Below, piece by piece: positions 38,793 through 48,220 of a stretch of DNA of 64,000 nucleotides (the stretch's first letter is position 1; each line of letters starts with the position of its first letter). The translations under genes and the position numbers were made by a program. Source of the stretch: Sergeia podlipaevii (Eukaryota; Euglenozoa; Kinetoplastea; Trypanosomatida; Trypanosomatidae); the NCBI GenBank assembly GCA_030849805.1, contig JASANZ010002204.1:1-64000 (forward strand), given 5' to 3'. The notes under the pieces are model-generated. The model saw nothing but the letters and a program-made list of their open reading frames with translations, was not told the origin of the DNA and ran no database searches.

Positions 38793-40139
38793 TTAAAGAA
38801 CTCCAAGCCCATGCATAGCATCCGCCACCTTGACGAAGCCAGCAATGTTTGCTCCATTGACATAGTTGATAACGCCCTTATCAGAACCGTACTGAATGCA
38901 AGAGGAATGAATGCTGGTCATGATATCGTGCAGACGGCTATCCACCTCTTCGGAGGACCAGGTCAGGCGCGCAGCATTCTGGCACATCTCCAGGCCAGAG
39001 ATGGCGACACCACCAGCGTTAGAAGCCTTACCTGGAGCAAAGTTGATGCCGGCCTTCTGCATAATCTCAATCGCCTCGATAGTAGAAGGCATGTTTGCAC
39101 CCTCGGCAACAAGTTTCACGCCGTTGCTGACGAGCATCTTGGCGTCATCGGCGTCCAGCTCATTTTGAGTTGCGCATGGGAGCGCGATGTCGGCCTTTAC
39201 GGACCATGGCCGCTTGCCAGCGGTGTACTGTGCGCCGGTTTTCTTGGCATACTCCTCGATAGAAGTGCGTTGATTGTTCTTAATGTCCATGAGAACGGCG
39301 AGCTTCTCCTTTGTGAAGCCCTCCGGATCGTAGATAAAGCCTTTGGAGTCAGAGGCGGCGATGACCTTGGCGCCGAGTTGAATGCACTTCTCAATAGTGT
39401 ATTGTGCAACGTTACCAGAGCCCGACACAATCACCGTCTTGCCATCAATGCTATCCTTTTTTTCATGAAGCATTGACTGAACAAAGTACACAAGGCCGTA
39501 GCCCGTGGCCTCAGGACGAATTTCGCTTCCTTGGAAGGCCATTCCCTTCCCAGTAAAGGTGCACTGGTTCGTGTTGGTCAGCTTCCAAAACATGCCGTTC
39601 ATGTAGCCGACCTCGCGACCACCAACGCCAATATCACCGGCGGGGACGTCGGTATCAGCGCCGATGTGGCGAAACAGCTCCGACACAAGAGACTGGCAGA
39701 AACGCATCACCTCCATATCGCTCTTGCCCTTAGGGTCGAAGTCAGACCCACCCTTACCTCCTCCAATAGGGAGCGTCGTGAGAGCATTCTTAAACACTTG
39801 CTCAAACCCTAAAAACTTAAGAATAGAAAGGTTCACCGAGGGATGAAAGCGCATGCCACCCTTATAGGGACCAATTGACGAGTTGAACTGCACGCGCCAC
39901 GCACGGTTCACATGGGTCGCACCCTTGTCGTCCACCCAGGCCACACGAAACTGGATGACGCGCTCAGGCTCCACCAGGCGCTCCAGAAGACCATTGCGGG
40001 CGTACTGAGGGTTGCGCTCAAGAAAGGGCCAGAGCGAGTGCATCACCTCCGTGACGGCCTGCTCAAACTCCGGCTGGTGGGGGTCGCGTGCGCGGATGCA
40101 TTTTCTGGCAAAGTCGTTGACGTTGACGTACTTCTTCAT
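38793..40139 (-). CDS. GDH: Glutamate dehydrogenase, NADP-type, hexameric class
   Basis: A 448-aa enzyme that interconverts glutamate with 2-oxoglutarate and ammonia. It has the length and wording of the small hexameric class of bacteria and fungi rather than the large NAD class. The substrate region includes IGPYKGGMRFHPSVNLS and the active-site signature LPIGGGKGGSDFDPKGKS with its catalytic lysine. TDVPAGDIGVGGREVGYM supplies the catalytic aspartate. The dinucleotide fold is GSGNVAQYTIEKC followed by VIAASDSKGF; Ser rather than an acidic residue after the second strand fits NADP(H). There is no presequence or PTS1, so it is probably cytosolic, where it would assimilate or release ammonia and balance NADPH. 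The position matches a Leishmania chromosome 28 gene in memory. Confidence 0.97.
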   Translation of the reverse strand: MKKYVNVNDFARKCIRARDPHQPEFEQAVTEVMHSLWPFLERNPQYARNGLLERLVEPERVIQFRVAWVDDKGATHVNRAWRVQFNSSIGPYKGGMRFHPSVNLSILKFLGFEQVFKNALTTLPIGGGKGGSDFDPKGKSDMEVMRFCQSLVSELFRHIGADTDVPAGDIGVGGREVGYMNGMFWKLTNTNQCTFTGKGMAFQGSEIRPEATGYGLVYFVQSMLHEKKDSIDGKTVIVSGSGNVAQYTIEKCIQLGAKVIAASDSKGFIYDPEGFTKEKLAVLMDIKNNQRTSIEEYAKKTGAQYTAGKRPWSVKADIALPCATQNELDADDAKMLVSNGVKLVAEGANMPSTIEAIEIMQKAGINFAPGKASNAGGVAISGLEMCQNAARLTWSSEEVDSRLHDIMTSIHSSCIQYGSDKGVINYVNGANIAGFVKVADAMHGLGVL

Positions 40140-40569
40140 TGGTTCTGTTTGTTCGTAAAAACTTAATGTTGTATGTATATACTTGAAACTCCAAAATAGT
40201 AAAAAATAAAAATATACGTATAAAGGAACAATGACAAGAAAAAAGGTTTACTAGAAGACAAAACAAAAAGAATGGCAAGAGAACATTTTTGTAGAAAAAT
40301 AAAGTGCCGTAAATGCAGGACACGCTGCATAGAGTCATTCAACTCGCAGCACAGGATCATATCATGAAAATGGGAATAAATGCTCTTCATGTGCTTTCGC
40401 TCATGTGCGTTTTGGCATAGCAAAATAGTGAAGAAGAAGTATACACTGCAAAGTCGAAAATCCAACTTGAAGTACACAGTCATTATCGTTTTCGTTCCTC
40501 CTATATATATGGAGTTCTATGGGCACGTATTATGGTTCTCCCGTGGCACAAATATCGGCATCAGGGTTG
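40140..40569. other. Intergenic spacer
   Basis: AT-rich leader of the glutamate dehydrogenase gene and 3' UTR of the small membrane-protein gene. Short minus frames here are Phe/Leu-rich low-complexity translations and are not called. Confidence 0.6.
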
Positions 40570-40896
40570 CTACTGAACAGCAAATACGGCATCAGTGGTT
40601 TTTGGTACGTAAGGACGACGCGTGGTGCGACGCACTCGACCGTAGAGAGGCGCTGCAGCAGGACGCTTTTGGCACCCGCAAATACACAGCGCCCCAGCGA
40701 CCAGCATGGCCAGGGTTAGTGATGCAAATATAATTAACGTGTTCCCTTCACCACGTCGTATGAGGCCAATGTATGTGATGTTGTCACTACTAATGTTTGT
40801 GTCGGCGCCAGTGTCTCCAAAGAGAATAAATGGAGTTTTATCTGCCCGTGCTGCCAGTGGCAAGACGGTAAAGATCAAAAGCAGAAGGCCATGCAT
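40570..40896 (-). CDS. Small single-pass membrane protein
   Basis: A 108-aa protein with a clear signal peptide (MHGLLLLIFTVLPLAARA, residues 1-18, with an Ala-x-Ala cleavage site), a short lumenal or extracellular segment of about 35 residues with an N-x-S/T sequon pair (NISSDNIT), one membrane segment (TLIIFASLTLAMLVAGALC, about 53-71), a Cys-rich juxtamembrane turn (CICGCQKR) and a basic cytosolic tail (YGRVRRTTRRPYVP). The layout is type I. I know no family for it. The ordered signal peptide, sequons, membrane span and positive-inside tail make a chance frame unlikely. The Cys cluster beside the membrane could be palmitoylated; that is inference. Confidence 0.72.
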   Translation of the reverse strand: MHGLLLLIFTVLPLAARADKTPFILFGDTGADTNISSDNITYIGLIRRGEGNTLIIFASLTLAMLVAGALCICGCQKRPAAAPLYGRVRRTTRRPYVPKTTDAVFAVQ

Positions 40897-41171
40897 GTAC
40901 TCGGTTTTTATAAGTCTATATGCGCTATGTGGTTACTTTCAAATCAATTAAAAAAAAAAAATTCAAGAAAAAAAAAAGGATACGCGAATAACAATTTAGT
41001 GACTGCAATGACTCTTCTGCGCAAATACACATACGAACCCTCTTCTTTCTATTTTCCCATTAATACTACCCGTCAGAGCCAAAACAACTACAAAGCAAAA
41101 GTAACTCTTTTCTCTGATTAATAAATGCCTTTAAAAAAAAAAAAAAAGACATGTGTCTAACGCACCGAGCC
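40897..41171. other. Short intergenic spacer
   Basis: A-rich DNA with A-runs near 40950-40961, 40968-40977 and 41132-41147 that are T-runs in the transcript. These fit the splice region of the small membrane-protein gene. No gene is seen. Confidence 0.55.
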
Positions 41172-41690
41172 CTAAGAGCCGTAGTGCTTCTTTACATCGT
41201 TCACATAGCAGTGATTACTGCAATCAGATCTTGGAAGAACTCTCACGCGTGGAATGTCAAAATTATCTGGCGTGACCGTCACCTCCATCGTATCCCCCTT
41301 CTCACCCTCCTGGAGCGCTCTCATGTACCCCGCCTGAGGCAGAGGGGTGATAAAAAACGAATCCCCCTCGGGGTCGCCAGGAATGCGCGGTATGTCTACA
41401 AGCATCACTCCTCGAAGAATCAAAACATCGCCAGGATCAACGAAGGAGGCTGCCGCCGCCCAGTCATCGTAGAAGTGAAAGCGTACTCTATTGCGCTCAT
41501 CCTTCTGACCGTCTGCCGCATTGGCGCGTATTTCTCCCGTCAAAGAGAAAACACGGCCATCCATAAACTCGCGTGTGCGCGATGGGATCACGTCCGCTAC
41601 TACACACCGAATGCAGTTGTTTGAAAGTGGCACACCATGCGGTAGCTTCGAAAGCGTCTCCGCTGTTTCATAAGTTTCTAAAACACTCAT
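41172..41690 (-). CDS. Hypothetical protein, possible OB-fold
   Basis: A 172-aa soluble protein without a targeting signal. Residues about 25-100 alternate in a strand-rich pattern: CIRCVVADVIPSRTREF, then GRVFSLTGEIRANA, then NRVRFHFYDDWAAAASFVDP followed by GDVLILRGVMLVD. A strand, an acidic 'F-Y-D-D-W' turn, a helix and 'x-G-D-[VI]-[LI]-x-[LI]-[RH]' is the wording seen in OB-folds of single-strand DNA or telomere-binding proteins of the POT1/RPA type. The C-terminal third (VTVTPDNFDIPRVRVLPR) is unassigned and has two Cys/His (CSNHCYVND). The OB idea is an inference from pattern; the gene is well supported by its start and sequence complexity. Confidence 0.72.
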   Translation of the reverse strand: MSVLETYETAETLSKLPHGVPLSNNCIRCVVADVIPSRTREFMDGRVFSLTGEIRANAADGQKDERNRVRFHFYDDWAAAASFVDPGDVLILRGVMLVDIPRIPGDPEGDSFFITPLPQAGYMRALQEGEKGDTMEVTVTPDNFDIPRVRVLPRSDCSNHCYVNDVKKHYGS

Positions 41691-42232
41691 CGCCTCTAGT
41701 CTCTGAAGAAAAAAAAAGAAAAGAAAAGAAAAGAAAAGAAAAGAAAGAAAATAAGGTAGAAATGCAATGTATATGCCAGTGCAGAGATAATAGATGCAGA
41801 GTGCACCAGTGACAGTTGCAGAAAGAAAAAGAAAAAAAGTGGAATGGTTTAGTGTAAACCGCCGTACATATGCGTAACGAGATTGTATTCAATGAGATTC
41901 TACTTCTTATCAGAAAAACAAGACATGCGCGATAATGAGCTCTTTCAGAAGGGAAAGAATGTACCGAACGTCGTGAAGCGACTTCGGAAAAAAAAAAGTA
42001 GAAAAACAAATGTATATTGTGACGTGGCTTTTTTTTTCTTTGCTTCAGTGTATGTGTGTGTAAAATATTTCTGTTGCCAAATCTGATCAAATATCCTCAC
42101 GAATAGAGCATTCAATGCCCTGCCAATAAACAAATAAAAAAAATAAGCGCTTTTTTGTCCTTTTGTTGCCAAGTACCGCACACTAGTCGTATTTGCCTCC
42201 TTCCCCAAGAAGCTTGATTCAAAAAAAAATCC
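41691..42232. other. Intergenic spacer with AAAAG repeat
   Basis: It holds the (AAAAG)n tract at 41707-41752 and further A-runs near 41827-41838 and 41989-41998. No gene is supported. Confidence 0.6.
41707..41752. repeat. (AAAAG)n purine repeat, sense-strand (CTTTT)n
   Basis: Six or more AAAAG units with small variations. On the sense strand this is an uninterrupted pyrimidine tract about 16 bases upstream of the ATG at 41690, so it is probably the polypyrimidine tract that directs trans-splicing of the OB-like gene. Confidence 0.85.
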
Positions 42233-44428
42233 TCACTTGAGGGCGTAATTGGTCACGGGCACCATCCACGTCACACAGCACAGTGTGAAGAAGAGAGTGA
42301 TGGCTGTGCCACAAAACAAAAAGTCCTTTGCTTTCAAATATGGACGTCCTTTTTCATCTTCGGCAAGAAGAGAGTTCACATTCGGAAAGGAGCTGATCGG
42401 AAAGGCCATTGCACCGGAGCACATGAGTGCACTCAGCATAACGAGCGACTGCGGAGTCACTGCAAAGGCCCCTTCACTAGTGGGCATTAAAAAGCCAATC
42501 TTTGCAATGATAGGAAGCATGATCATTGCGGCAACGGTGTGTGACACAAAGGTGGTGACGAGTCCAACAACTGAGATAGTAACTACTAGAGTGAAGTAGG
42601 GCGGTGAGCTAGAGAGCGTGTCTCGTAGGTTCTCTGCTAATATGTCGAGCATGCGCGAATCACGTGCGCACAGCCCCAGCATATTACCGCCTGCCAAGAG
42701 AAACAGCAGATGCCATGATAGTGTATTGAAATCATCCTTGGAAAGAATGCCAATCCCGAAGAACACAACAATAGGGATCAATGCAACAATGCCTGTGTCA
42801 CCAAAGAATAGATTTGCCGGCAAGATCCACAGCACAATCGTGATCAGCGATACGACTAGCACAACAACGCGATCAGCTGTCGTGACGCTCTTGTCCGCCT
42901 CCACGTTTACCACCTGCAGAGGAATATATGGGACGTCCTTGAAGGGCTTCCATACAACCAGAACGATGCCCCAGGCAGCAAAGATGGTGACCAGCACCAC
43001 CGGCAGCGCCACCTCTACCCATGCGGCAAACGTGACGTTATGGAAGCTGAGAGCAGATATAGCGACTGCGTTCTGAGGGGAGGCAATAGGCGACAGCATA
43101 CCCCCAATGTTGCACGCAAAGGCAAGGCCAAGCAGCACTCCGTGCGGGGCATTGGTTCCTTCAGGAAATTCCCACAGTGTCCGCTGAATGACACCCAATA
43201 CCAACAGTGGGGCGGCAACGTTTGACACGAAAGCACATAACGCGCAGCTAGCCAGCATAATTCCAAGCAGATAAAGTGAGGGCCTGTGTGCTGTGAGACG
43301 GTGGAGTGCACTCGCCGCGTACATCTCCAAGTTTGTGCGCGCAAAGGCCTTGCCAATGGTCAGCCCACCCATCACAAGAATCTGCACGTGGTTGAAGATT
43401 TTTCCAAGAAGAATCTGCGACGCAACGGTCGGTGTAGCGCTGTGCTTCGTGACAGGGTCTGACACGATGCGTAGAGGGACCGCCACAAGTGGGATAAGCA
43501 TGGCAGTGCAGAAGAAAGGAATAGCCTCCGTGATCCACAAAACAATGACCAGCACAAATAAAGAGACGCAGTTGTGTGCGGCCGGGTCACCACCTAGGAT
43601 GGGGAGGTACATACTCACAAGGAACAAAAATGTCGCCAGAAATACGTATCGCCAACGGGCATGCCACGCCTGACGGAGCGTCACGTTTGCATATGGATCT
43701 AGCGGCTCCTTGAACTTGCGCTCGTAATCGGCGCTCACGTTGGCAATCATCACATGAAGGCGCGGCATCAAAGTGGTGAGGCGAGAGCGACCCAGCTGTG
43801 TTTCAATGGCGGAGGTGTAGTCGGGCTCCATTTTGCGGTACTTTTTCAACTTTTTGGCGGTCTTCCGGATAGCCTCAACGTTCAGTTCAGCAAAGTGCTG
43901 GAGCTGGTGAGCATTTGAGTACCACTCAAGAAACTGCGCTCGCGGAGTGTTGCTATCTACTTGCTTTTGAGACACCTGCGAGTCACCAATCACGGAAAGA
44001 AAAACCACCTTGAGCGTCTCCCAGCAGGTCCGCTCTGATGGCGCAAGCACATCGGATGCTACAGAAGAAGCACCGTCATAAACATTACTGTTGTCCGGAG
44101 ACACAAGCACCGTCTCATCTCCTTCAGCTGCTGCAGAGCGTCGCGCACGCCTGCGATGAAAGCGGCCACTCCGTTTTGGTGGGGGAAGACGTAGGTCGGG
44201 ATCGAGCGTGAGCAACTCATCATCCACGCGCGCCAGTTCGTCCAGTAACTCCTGAAAGAGTCCTTCGGCTTTGGAGAGTTCCTCGCTGATGAGCTTAAAG
44301 AGCTCGTTGCTGAATTCGCTCCCACGAAGCTCAGAACTGTAAATAAACTCCTTGAGGCGCTCGTAGTCCACGTAGTACCCCGCCCACTCGGGCACCATCT
44401 CCTCCTGAAAGCGCTTACCAAACTTCAT
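42233..44428 (-). CDS. PHO91: SPX-domain sodium/phosphate (anion) symporter, PHO91-like
   Basis: A 731-aa membrane protein. Residues 1 to about 230 form an SPX domain: MKFGKRFQEEMVPEWAGYYV then DYERLKEFI at the start, and the lysine-rich inositol-polyphosphate-binding helix RKTAKKLKKYRKM near 195. From about 265 on there are some ten to twelve hydrophobic segments of the DASS/SLC13 (sodium/sulfate, citM) family, including WITEAIPFFCTAMLIPL and a conserved second-half loop SHTVAAMIMLPIIAKIG. This SPX plus DASS arrangement is that of yeast Pho91. The trypanosomatid homologue is described as a sodium/phosphate symporter of acidocalcisomes or the contractile vacuole that releases phosphate and is gated through SPX by inositol pyrophosphates. 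Location and gating here are inferred from the family. Confidence 0.93.
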   Translation of the reverse strand: MKFGKRFQEEMVPEWAGYYVDYERLKEFIYSSELRGSEFSNELFKLISEELSKAEGLFQELLDELARVDDELLTLDPDLRLPPPKRSGRFHRRRARRSAAAEGDETVLVSPDNSNVYDGASSVASDVLAPSERTCWETLKVVFLSVIGDSQVSQKQVDSNTPRAQFLEWYSNAHQLQHFAELNVEAIRKTAKKLKKYRKMEPDYTSAIETQLGRSRLTTLMPRLHVMIANVSADYERKFKEPLDPYANVTLRQAWHARWRYVFLATFLFLVSMYLPILGGDPAAHNCVSLFVLVIVLWITEAIPFFCTAMLIPLVAVPLRIVSDPVTKHSATPTVASQILLGKIFNHVQILVMGGLTIGKAFARTNLEMYAASALHRLTAHRPSLYLLGIMLASCALCAFVSNVAAPLLVLGVIQRTLWEFPEGTNAPHGVLLGLAFACNIGGMLSPIASPQNAVAISALSFHNVTFAAWVEVALPVVLVTIFAAWGIVLVVWKPFKDVPYIPLQVVNVEADKSVTTADRVVVLVVSLITIVLWILPANLFFGDTGIVALIPIVVFFGIGILSKDDFNTLSWHLLFLLAGGNMLGLCARDSRMLDILAENLRDTLSSSPPYFTLVVTISVVGLVTTFVSHTVAAMIMLPIIAKIGFLMPTSEGAFAVTPQSLVMLSALMCSGAMAFPISSFPNVNSLLAEDEKGRPYLKAKDFLFCGTAITLFFTLCCVTWMVPVTNYALK

Positions 44429-44915
44429 TATGTCGCCTTGAGGATGATAAGGGCGGCTATAGGCGATATCACGCTATTAAACTAAACACTCACGTAGACA
44501 AAAAAAGAAAGAAAAAGAGGGGAAAAGAACCTTATCCATGCTCATCAACAGAAAAGAAAGAAAAAATGGCCATTCATCCACTGCATACAAGCAACCTACC
44601 CCAAACAAGCAGACTTGCAGACTATACCTTGGTTCCATAGTACAAGATGTTTTGATAATAAATTACTTTGATGAACTCTCTCATCACTCACACAAAAAAT
44701 GTACACACAAACAAACAAGCAAAACTTATGTACGCAATTAGTATGAAGACACAACAAGATAGCATGTGTATAGTTCAAGCATGCAAAACGACCCATATAT
44801 TGCCGTAGCCAATCAAGGCTATTTTACTAATGCACAGCACAGAAAAAGAACTAGTAAGCGCGTTTCACTCTCATGCCATACATACACACACGCACACGTG
44901 TCCCTTACACATCCA
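44429..44915. other. Intergenic spacer
   Basis: A purine tract near 44500-44526 lies just upstream of the transporter start, on the sense strand a pyrimidine tract. The rest is AT-rich 3' UTR of the next gene. No gene is seen. Confidence 0.6.
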
Positions 44916-46364
44916 TCACCAGTATCCATCGCCGTCTAGAAGAAGGCGAGGTGGGGCATGTGTGGGCAATGCAATGGCGGCTTCAGCACTGCGCCTAAGC
45001 GCAGAAAGAAGCAATATGGGATGCCCAAGCACCAACTCAAACCACTTGAGCCACTCTGCACGTTCTGCCTTGCTACCTGCAAGCATCTCCACTGTAATTG
45101 TTGTCCTCTCAGAGCTGCTCACACGCAAAGAGTTCTGCGCAGCCTCGGAAAAGGACTTTTTCAGCACTTCCAGGGCATCTTCACAGCTATGAGTAGGAGC
45201 AGCATAGTCAAGAAAGAAGTTAGTGCCAACCTCTTCATCAACGTATACCGTGATATCATGAAGGGAAATACGCCTACATGAAGTTCGATCACGATCACCA
45301 AAAGGTCGCAGACGCCCAGCTAACGAGACACGCTCAATAACTAGCCTCTCACTCCCGCCGTCGGGGTCGCCACCGGTAGTATCCCCGCTCATCCCCTCTA
45401 GAGAAAGGCGGCACAGATGGGGTTTGCTATTGTGCCAACGCACGCGCAATGCTCCCTCGCATGGAATACTGCCTGCGCCAGCTACAGAGCCCCCCTTCTT
45501 GGCTGGAGTGGAAAGAAAGAAGTTGATGTATTGATGTACAGCTTCCGTGGAGGGCTTCGTGAGGGCTGGCATAGTGCCCGTCTGCCCTACAGCTGTCTCA
45601 TTGGCAAATCTATGGTCGATTCGAATGGATGTGATGAGCAAGCCAGCGTACACCTCCGTGCAAAACGTGAGCCATCGATCGCGCTCAGCTGTACTTACAA
45701 AACGCAGTCGTACTTTTGCGAAGTGTGTTGCTAAGTTGGGTCTCTCTCCAATCACCTCCGCACGTGTGTCAGCGCCGCTTGCCGCTTTAAAGGTCAAATT
45801 GAGACCTATCTCGCCGCACGCTCGCAGAATGTTTGACATCAGCTCCTTCGCAAGCGGGGCCTTGTCGCGCGCAGCCGCTACCTCCATAGACCCATTGGTG
45901 CCGTACTCACGGGGAAGCTGCGAGAAAGTAACCGTCTCCTTTTCGACTACTGAGTCAGCACTCACATCTACAAGGCTGTCGAGTGGCGCGGCAAAGACGA
46001 CGCGGGATAAGCTACTGGCGAGCCTTACCTCAAAATGAAGTCCACCCACGCTTTCAGATATTTTTACTTGACACTCCTGAAAAAGGGGGTTAATGCGAGT
46101 AGTGAGGTATGAAACCAGGCCACGTAATGAGCGTCCAAATGCAGCTGCTCGAGATGACTGCTGCGTGCGGGCTACTGGAAGATCGTTTGCATCAAACCAG
46201 CGGTCTGGTACTTCTTCAAGACGCACAGCTGCATGAGAGGACAGACAAACTACACTGGAAATGCAAGAACTGGGCTCTGCTTCTGTCTCTATAGGTAAGG
46301 TGGTTGGGGCCTTTCTAGAGGTGCGTGACATACCACTAGCATGCCGCTTTTCTTTTCCTCCCAT
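44916..46364 (-). CDS. Hypothetical protein with possible PH-like domains
   Basis: A 482-aa protein that I cannot name. The first 75 residues are basic and Ser/Thr-rich. Two later stretches end in a helix with the central Trp seen at the end of PH domains: FVSTAERDRWLTFCTEVYAG (about 227-246) and MLAGSKAERAEWLKWFELVL (about 433-452). Each follows strand-like segments (AKVRLRF; TTITVEML). This 'strand, turn, A-E-R-x-x-W-[LT]' ending is typical of PH-like lipid or protein-binding modules, so a double-PH protein is a fair guess. It has no catalytic motif and no membrane span, although the C-terminus is rather hydrophobic (LLLSALRRSAEAAIALP). The first ATG is used; Met12 is an alternative. Confidence 0.74.
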   Translation of the reverse strand: MGGKEKRHASGMSRTSRKAPTTLPIETEAEPSSCISSVVCLSSHAAVRLEEVPDRWFDANDLPVARTQQSSRAAAFGRSLRGLVSYLTTRINPLFQECQVKISESVGGLHFEVRLASSLSRVVFAAPLDSLVDVSADSVVEKETVTFSQLPREYGTNGSMEVAAARDKAPLAKELMSNILRACGEIGLNLTFKAASGADTRAEVIGERPNLATHFAKVRLRFVSTAERDRWLTFCTEVYAGLLITSIRIDHRFANETAVGQTGTMPALTKPSTEAVHQYINFFLSTPAKKGGSVAGAGSIPCEGALRVRWHNSKPHLCRLSLEGMSGDTTGGDPDGGSERLVIERVSLAGRLRPFGDRDRTSCRRISLHDITVYVDEEVGTNFFLDYAAPTHSCEDALEVLKKSFSEAAQNSLRVSSSERTTITVEMLAGSKAERAEWLKWFELVLGHPILLLSALRRSAEAAIALPTHAPPRLLLDGDGYW

Positions 46365-47200
46365 AAGCTGTAAGTCACCAATTGCGGCAACAAATACACA
46401 CTTGATATTTAAATATATATGTATAGCTATAGGTGTTTCTAGGACGTACAGTATTCTTCGAGGATAACTACAACTATTAATGTTACGCTTTGTTTGAAAT
46501 TTCCTCTCTTCTCTTCACTACTAACAGAACAATGAGATGCGCCTGACAATTGAAGAAGGAAAGGAGGAGGGAGGAGAGAGAGAGATAAAAAGATCAGTAG
46601 CAACGATTAGGCTTAACATTAAAACCTCTTCACGCTCTTCTCACTGCCTGATAGCAACCTATTCAACGACTGCGTTGTGAAATTGACCTCCTGAAATATT
46701 AATTAGGGCACTCTGATGAATAAATAATAATAAATTAAAAAAATAGCAGTAGGAAAAGCAATATAGAAACACGCACACACACACACACCACGTCTATACC
46801 AATGCATTCACTTATTGAAATTAGCAAGAAAGGAGATAACTACCTATTATATACTTGATGTACCCAAGCAAATCCGTAAGTAAAGGATCCTCTCAGGTAT
46901 CTTTCATTTTCCACTGTCATCTCTTAAGAAAAAAAATATTTCCAGCCGCATTACCAAGTGCCTTGTTCAATAAAACAGAGCATGATTTCAGGTCCTAGCA
47001 TGGCTACATCAATTTCAGCTAGTTTAAAAATGTCGAGAAGAACACCCAGAGAACGGCGGCGAATTTGCACCGCATATTTCATCGTCAATGTTTCTTGTTT
47101 TGTCTTGTTTTTCCCCCTTTACAGAATAGTAGCAACAATATCAATATTAATAACAATATTAATAATAATGTAAGTAAAATCTTCCAATCTTTAGCAACGC
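46365..47200. other. Intergenic spacer
   Basis: It holds a TA-rich patch near 46406-46424, purine-rich DNA at 46555-46591, a CA repeat (46770-46789) and AAT-rich DNA near 47130-47170. No convincing gene or RNA is seen. Confidence 0.6.
46770..46789. repeat. (CA)n microsatellite
   Basis: About ten CA units with one CG interruption, in the spacer between the CCCH gene and the PH-like gene. Confidence 0.85.
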
Positions 47201-48220
47201 TCACGTCTCGATCGCTGATGAAGTGCGTGAGGAGCCGTAAGGATTGTGACGCCAAAGAAGTACGTTTGTTGGAGTAAAGCTGAAGGAGCGATTAGTAACT
47301 GGCGACACCCCCATTGGACGAGCACTCTCAGGGCGTGAAGGGACTGTTGCGGCAAGTGCAAGCGGGTCAAACCGAATAGTAGGCGTCGCCGCGATATCTG
47401 CACTCGCGCACAGCGGCATGGGCATCTCTGCGGGTGGAAGGGAGTGTTCTGCATGATTCTTTGGTAGCAGTATCGCCTCTGCGCGCGATGACACCAGCTC
47501 ACTTCCAATGGCATAAACATTAACAGCAGGAGCAATGCCTTCTACAGTCGTGGCGACCGCAATGGGCGAAGATTCTGGCGAGAGTTGATTGGCAATTTCC
47601 TTGCAAATGTGCACGAAATTGCATTCCCCTTCGAATCGACAGCACGGAGCACCGCCGTGTCCTGAGTGAAGGCGGCAAAGTGACGTGAGCGGCACTACCA
47701 CCTGCGGTTGTGCGTTGTAAGGCATAATGCCAACATTGCCTTCCCTAGTTCCTTGTGCAGCCATCAGCGTGCGCAAGCCATTGGTAACAACAACGCTTGT
47801 CAGTGGAATACTAGCTACCGCGCAGCCAGAGTCATTGATAAGATTGATAACAAGATTAGCAGGGAGGCCGCATGTGTCGCTTGCAGCTCCATGCCCAAGG
47901 CAGCACGAGGGCTGGGCAAGAGCAAGAGCTCGCAAAGAGGACACCACGTCCACATCAGCGTGAGCTTGGAAACAATTGACGCCCTGTCGACAGCGTCCTT
48001 GCAGAAAGATACAGCACAGAGAGGGCACCCCAGCACGATGCATAGCGCGGGTGTCGTGCATGTGCTCTAAAGGGATAAAGAGCTTTTTGCTAAACGGATC
48101 GATGACAGCGAAGGTCCCAAGAGGGATGCCGGTAGTGCTAAGAACGTGCGATGGCGCGTTCCTCTTGCCATTACGCTTGCCACGGCGATTGTTGCCCTGA
48201 ACGTAATGTGAAGCACTCAT
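47201..48220 (-). CDS. CCCH zinc-finger protein, putative RNA-binding
   Basis: A 339-aa protein with two CCCH-type motifs. The first, near residues 69-86, is C-x6-C-x5-C-x3-H (CIFLQGRCRQGVNCFQAH). The second, near 182-204, is C-x10-C with a doubled Cys, then x5-C-x3-H (CCRFEGECNFVH). These motifs bind single-stranded RNA, usually U- or A-rich. A Cys/His patch between them (CCLGHGAASDTC) is not a standard finger. The N-terminus is Arg/Lys/Asn-rich, and an 'I-P-L-x-x-x' phrase recurs (IPLEHM, IPLTSVVV, VPLTSLC), suggesting a repeated module. Kinetoplastids control most genes after transcription, and CCCH proteins are a major class of mRNA stability and translation regulators; the target here is unknown. 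The C-terminal third is low-complexity. Confidence 0.85.
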   Translation of the reverse strand: MSASHYVQGNNRRGKRNGKRNAPSHVLSTTGIPLGTFAVIDPFSKKLFIPLEHMHDTRAMHRAGVPSLCCIFLQGRCRQGVNCFQAHADVDVVSSLRALALAQPSCCLGHGAASDTCGLPANLVINLINDSGCAVASIPLTSVVVTNGLRTLMAAQGTREGNVGIMPYNAQPQVVVPLTSLCRLHSGHGGAPCCRFEGECNFVHICKEIANQLSPESSPIAVATTVEGIAPAVNVYAIGSELVSSRAEAILLPKNHAEHSLPPAEMPMPLCASADIAATPTIRFDPLALAATVPSRPESARPMGVSPVTNRSFSFTPTNVLLWRHNPYGSSRTSSAIET

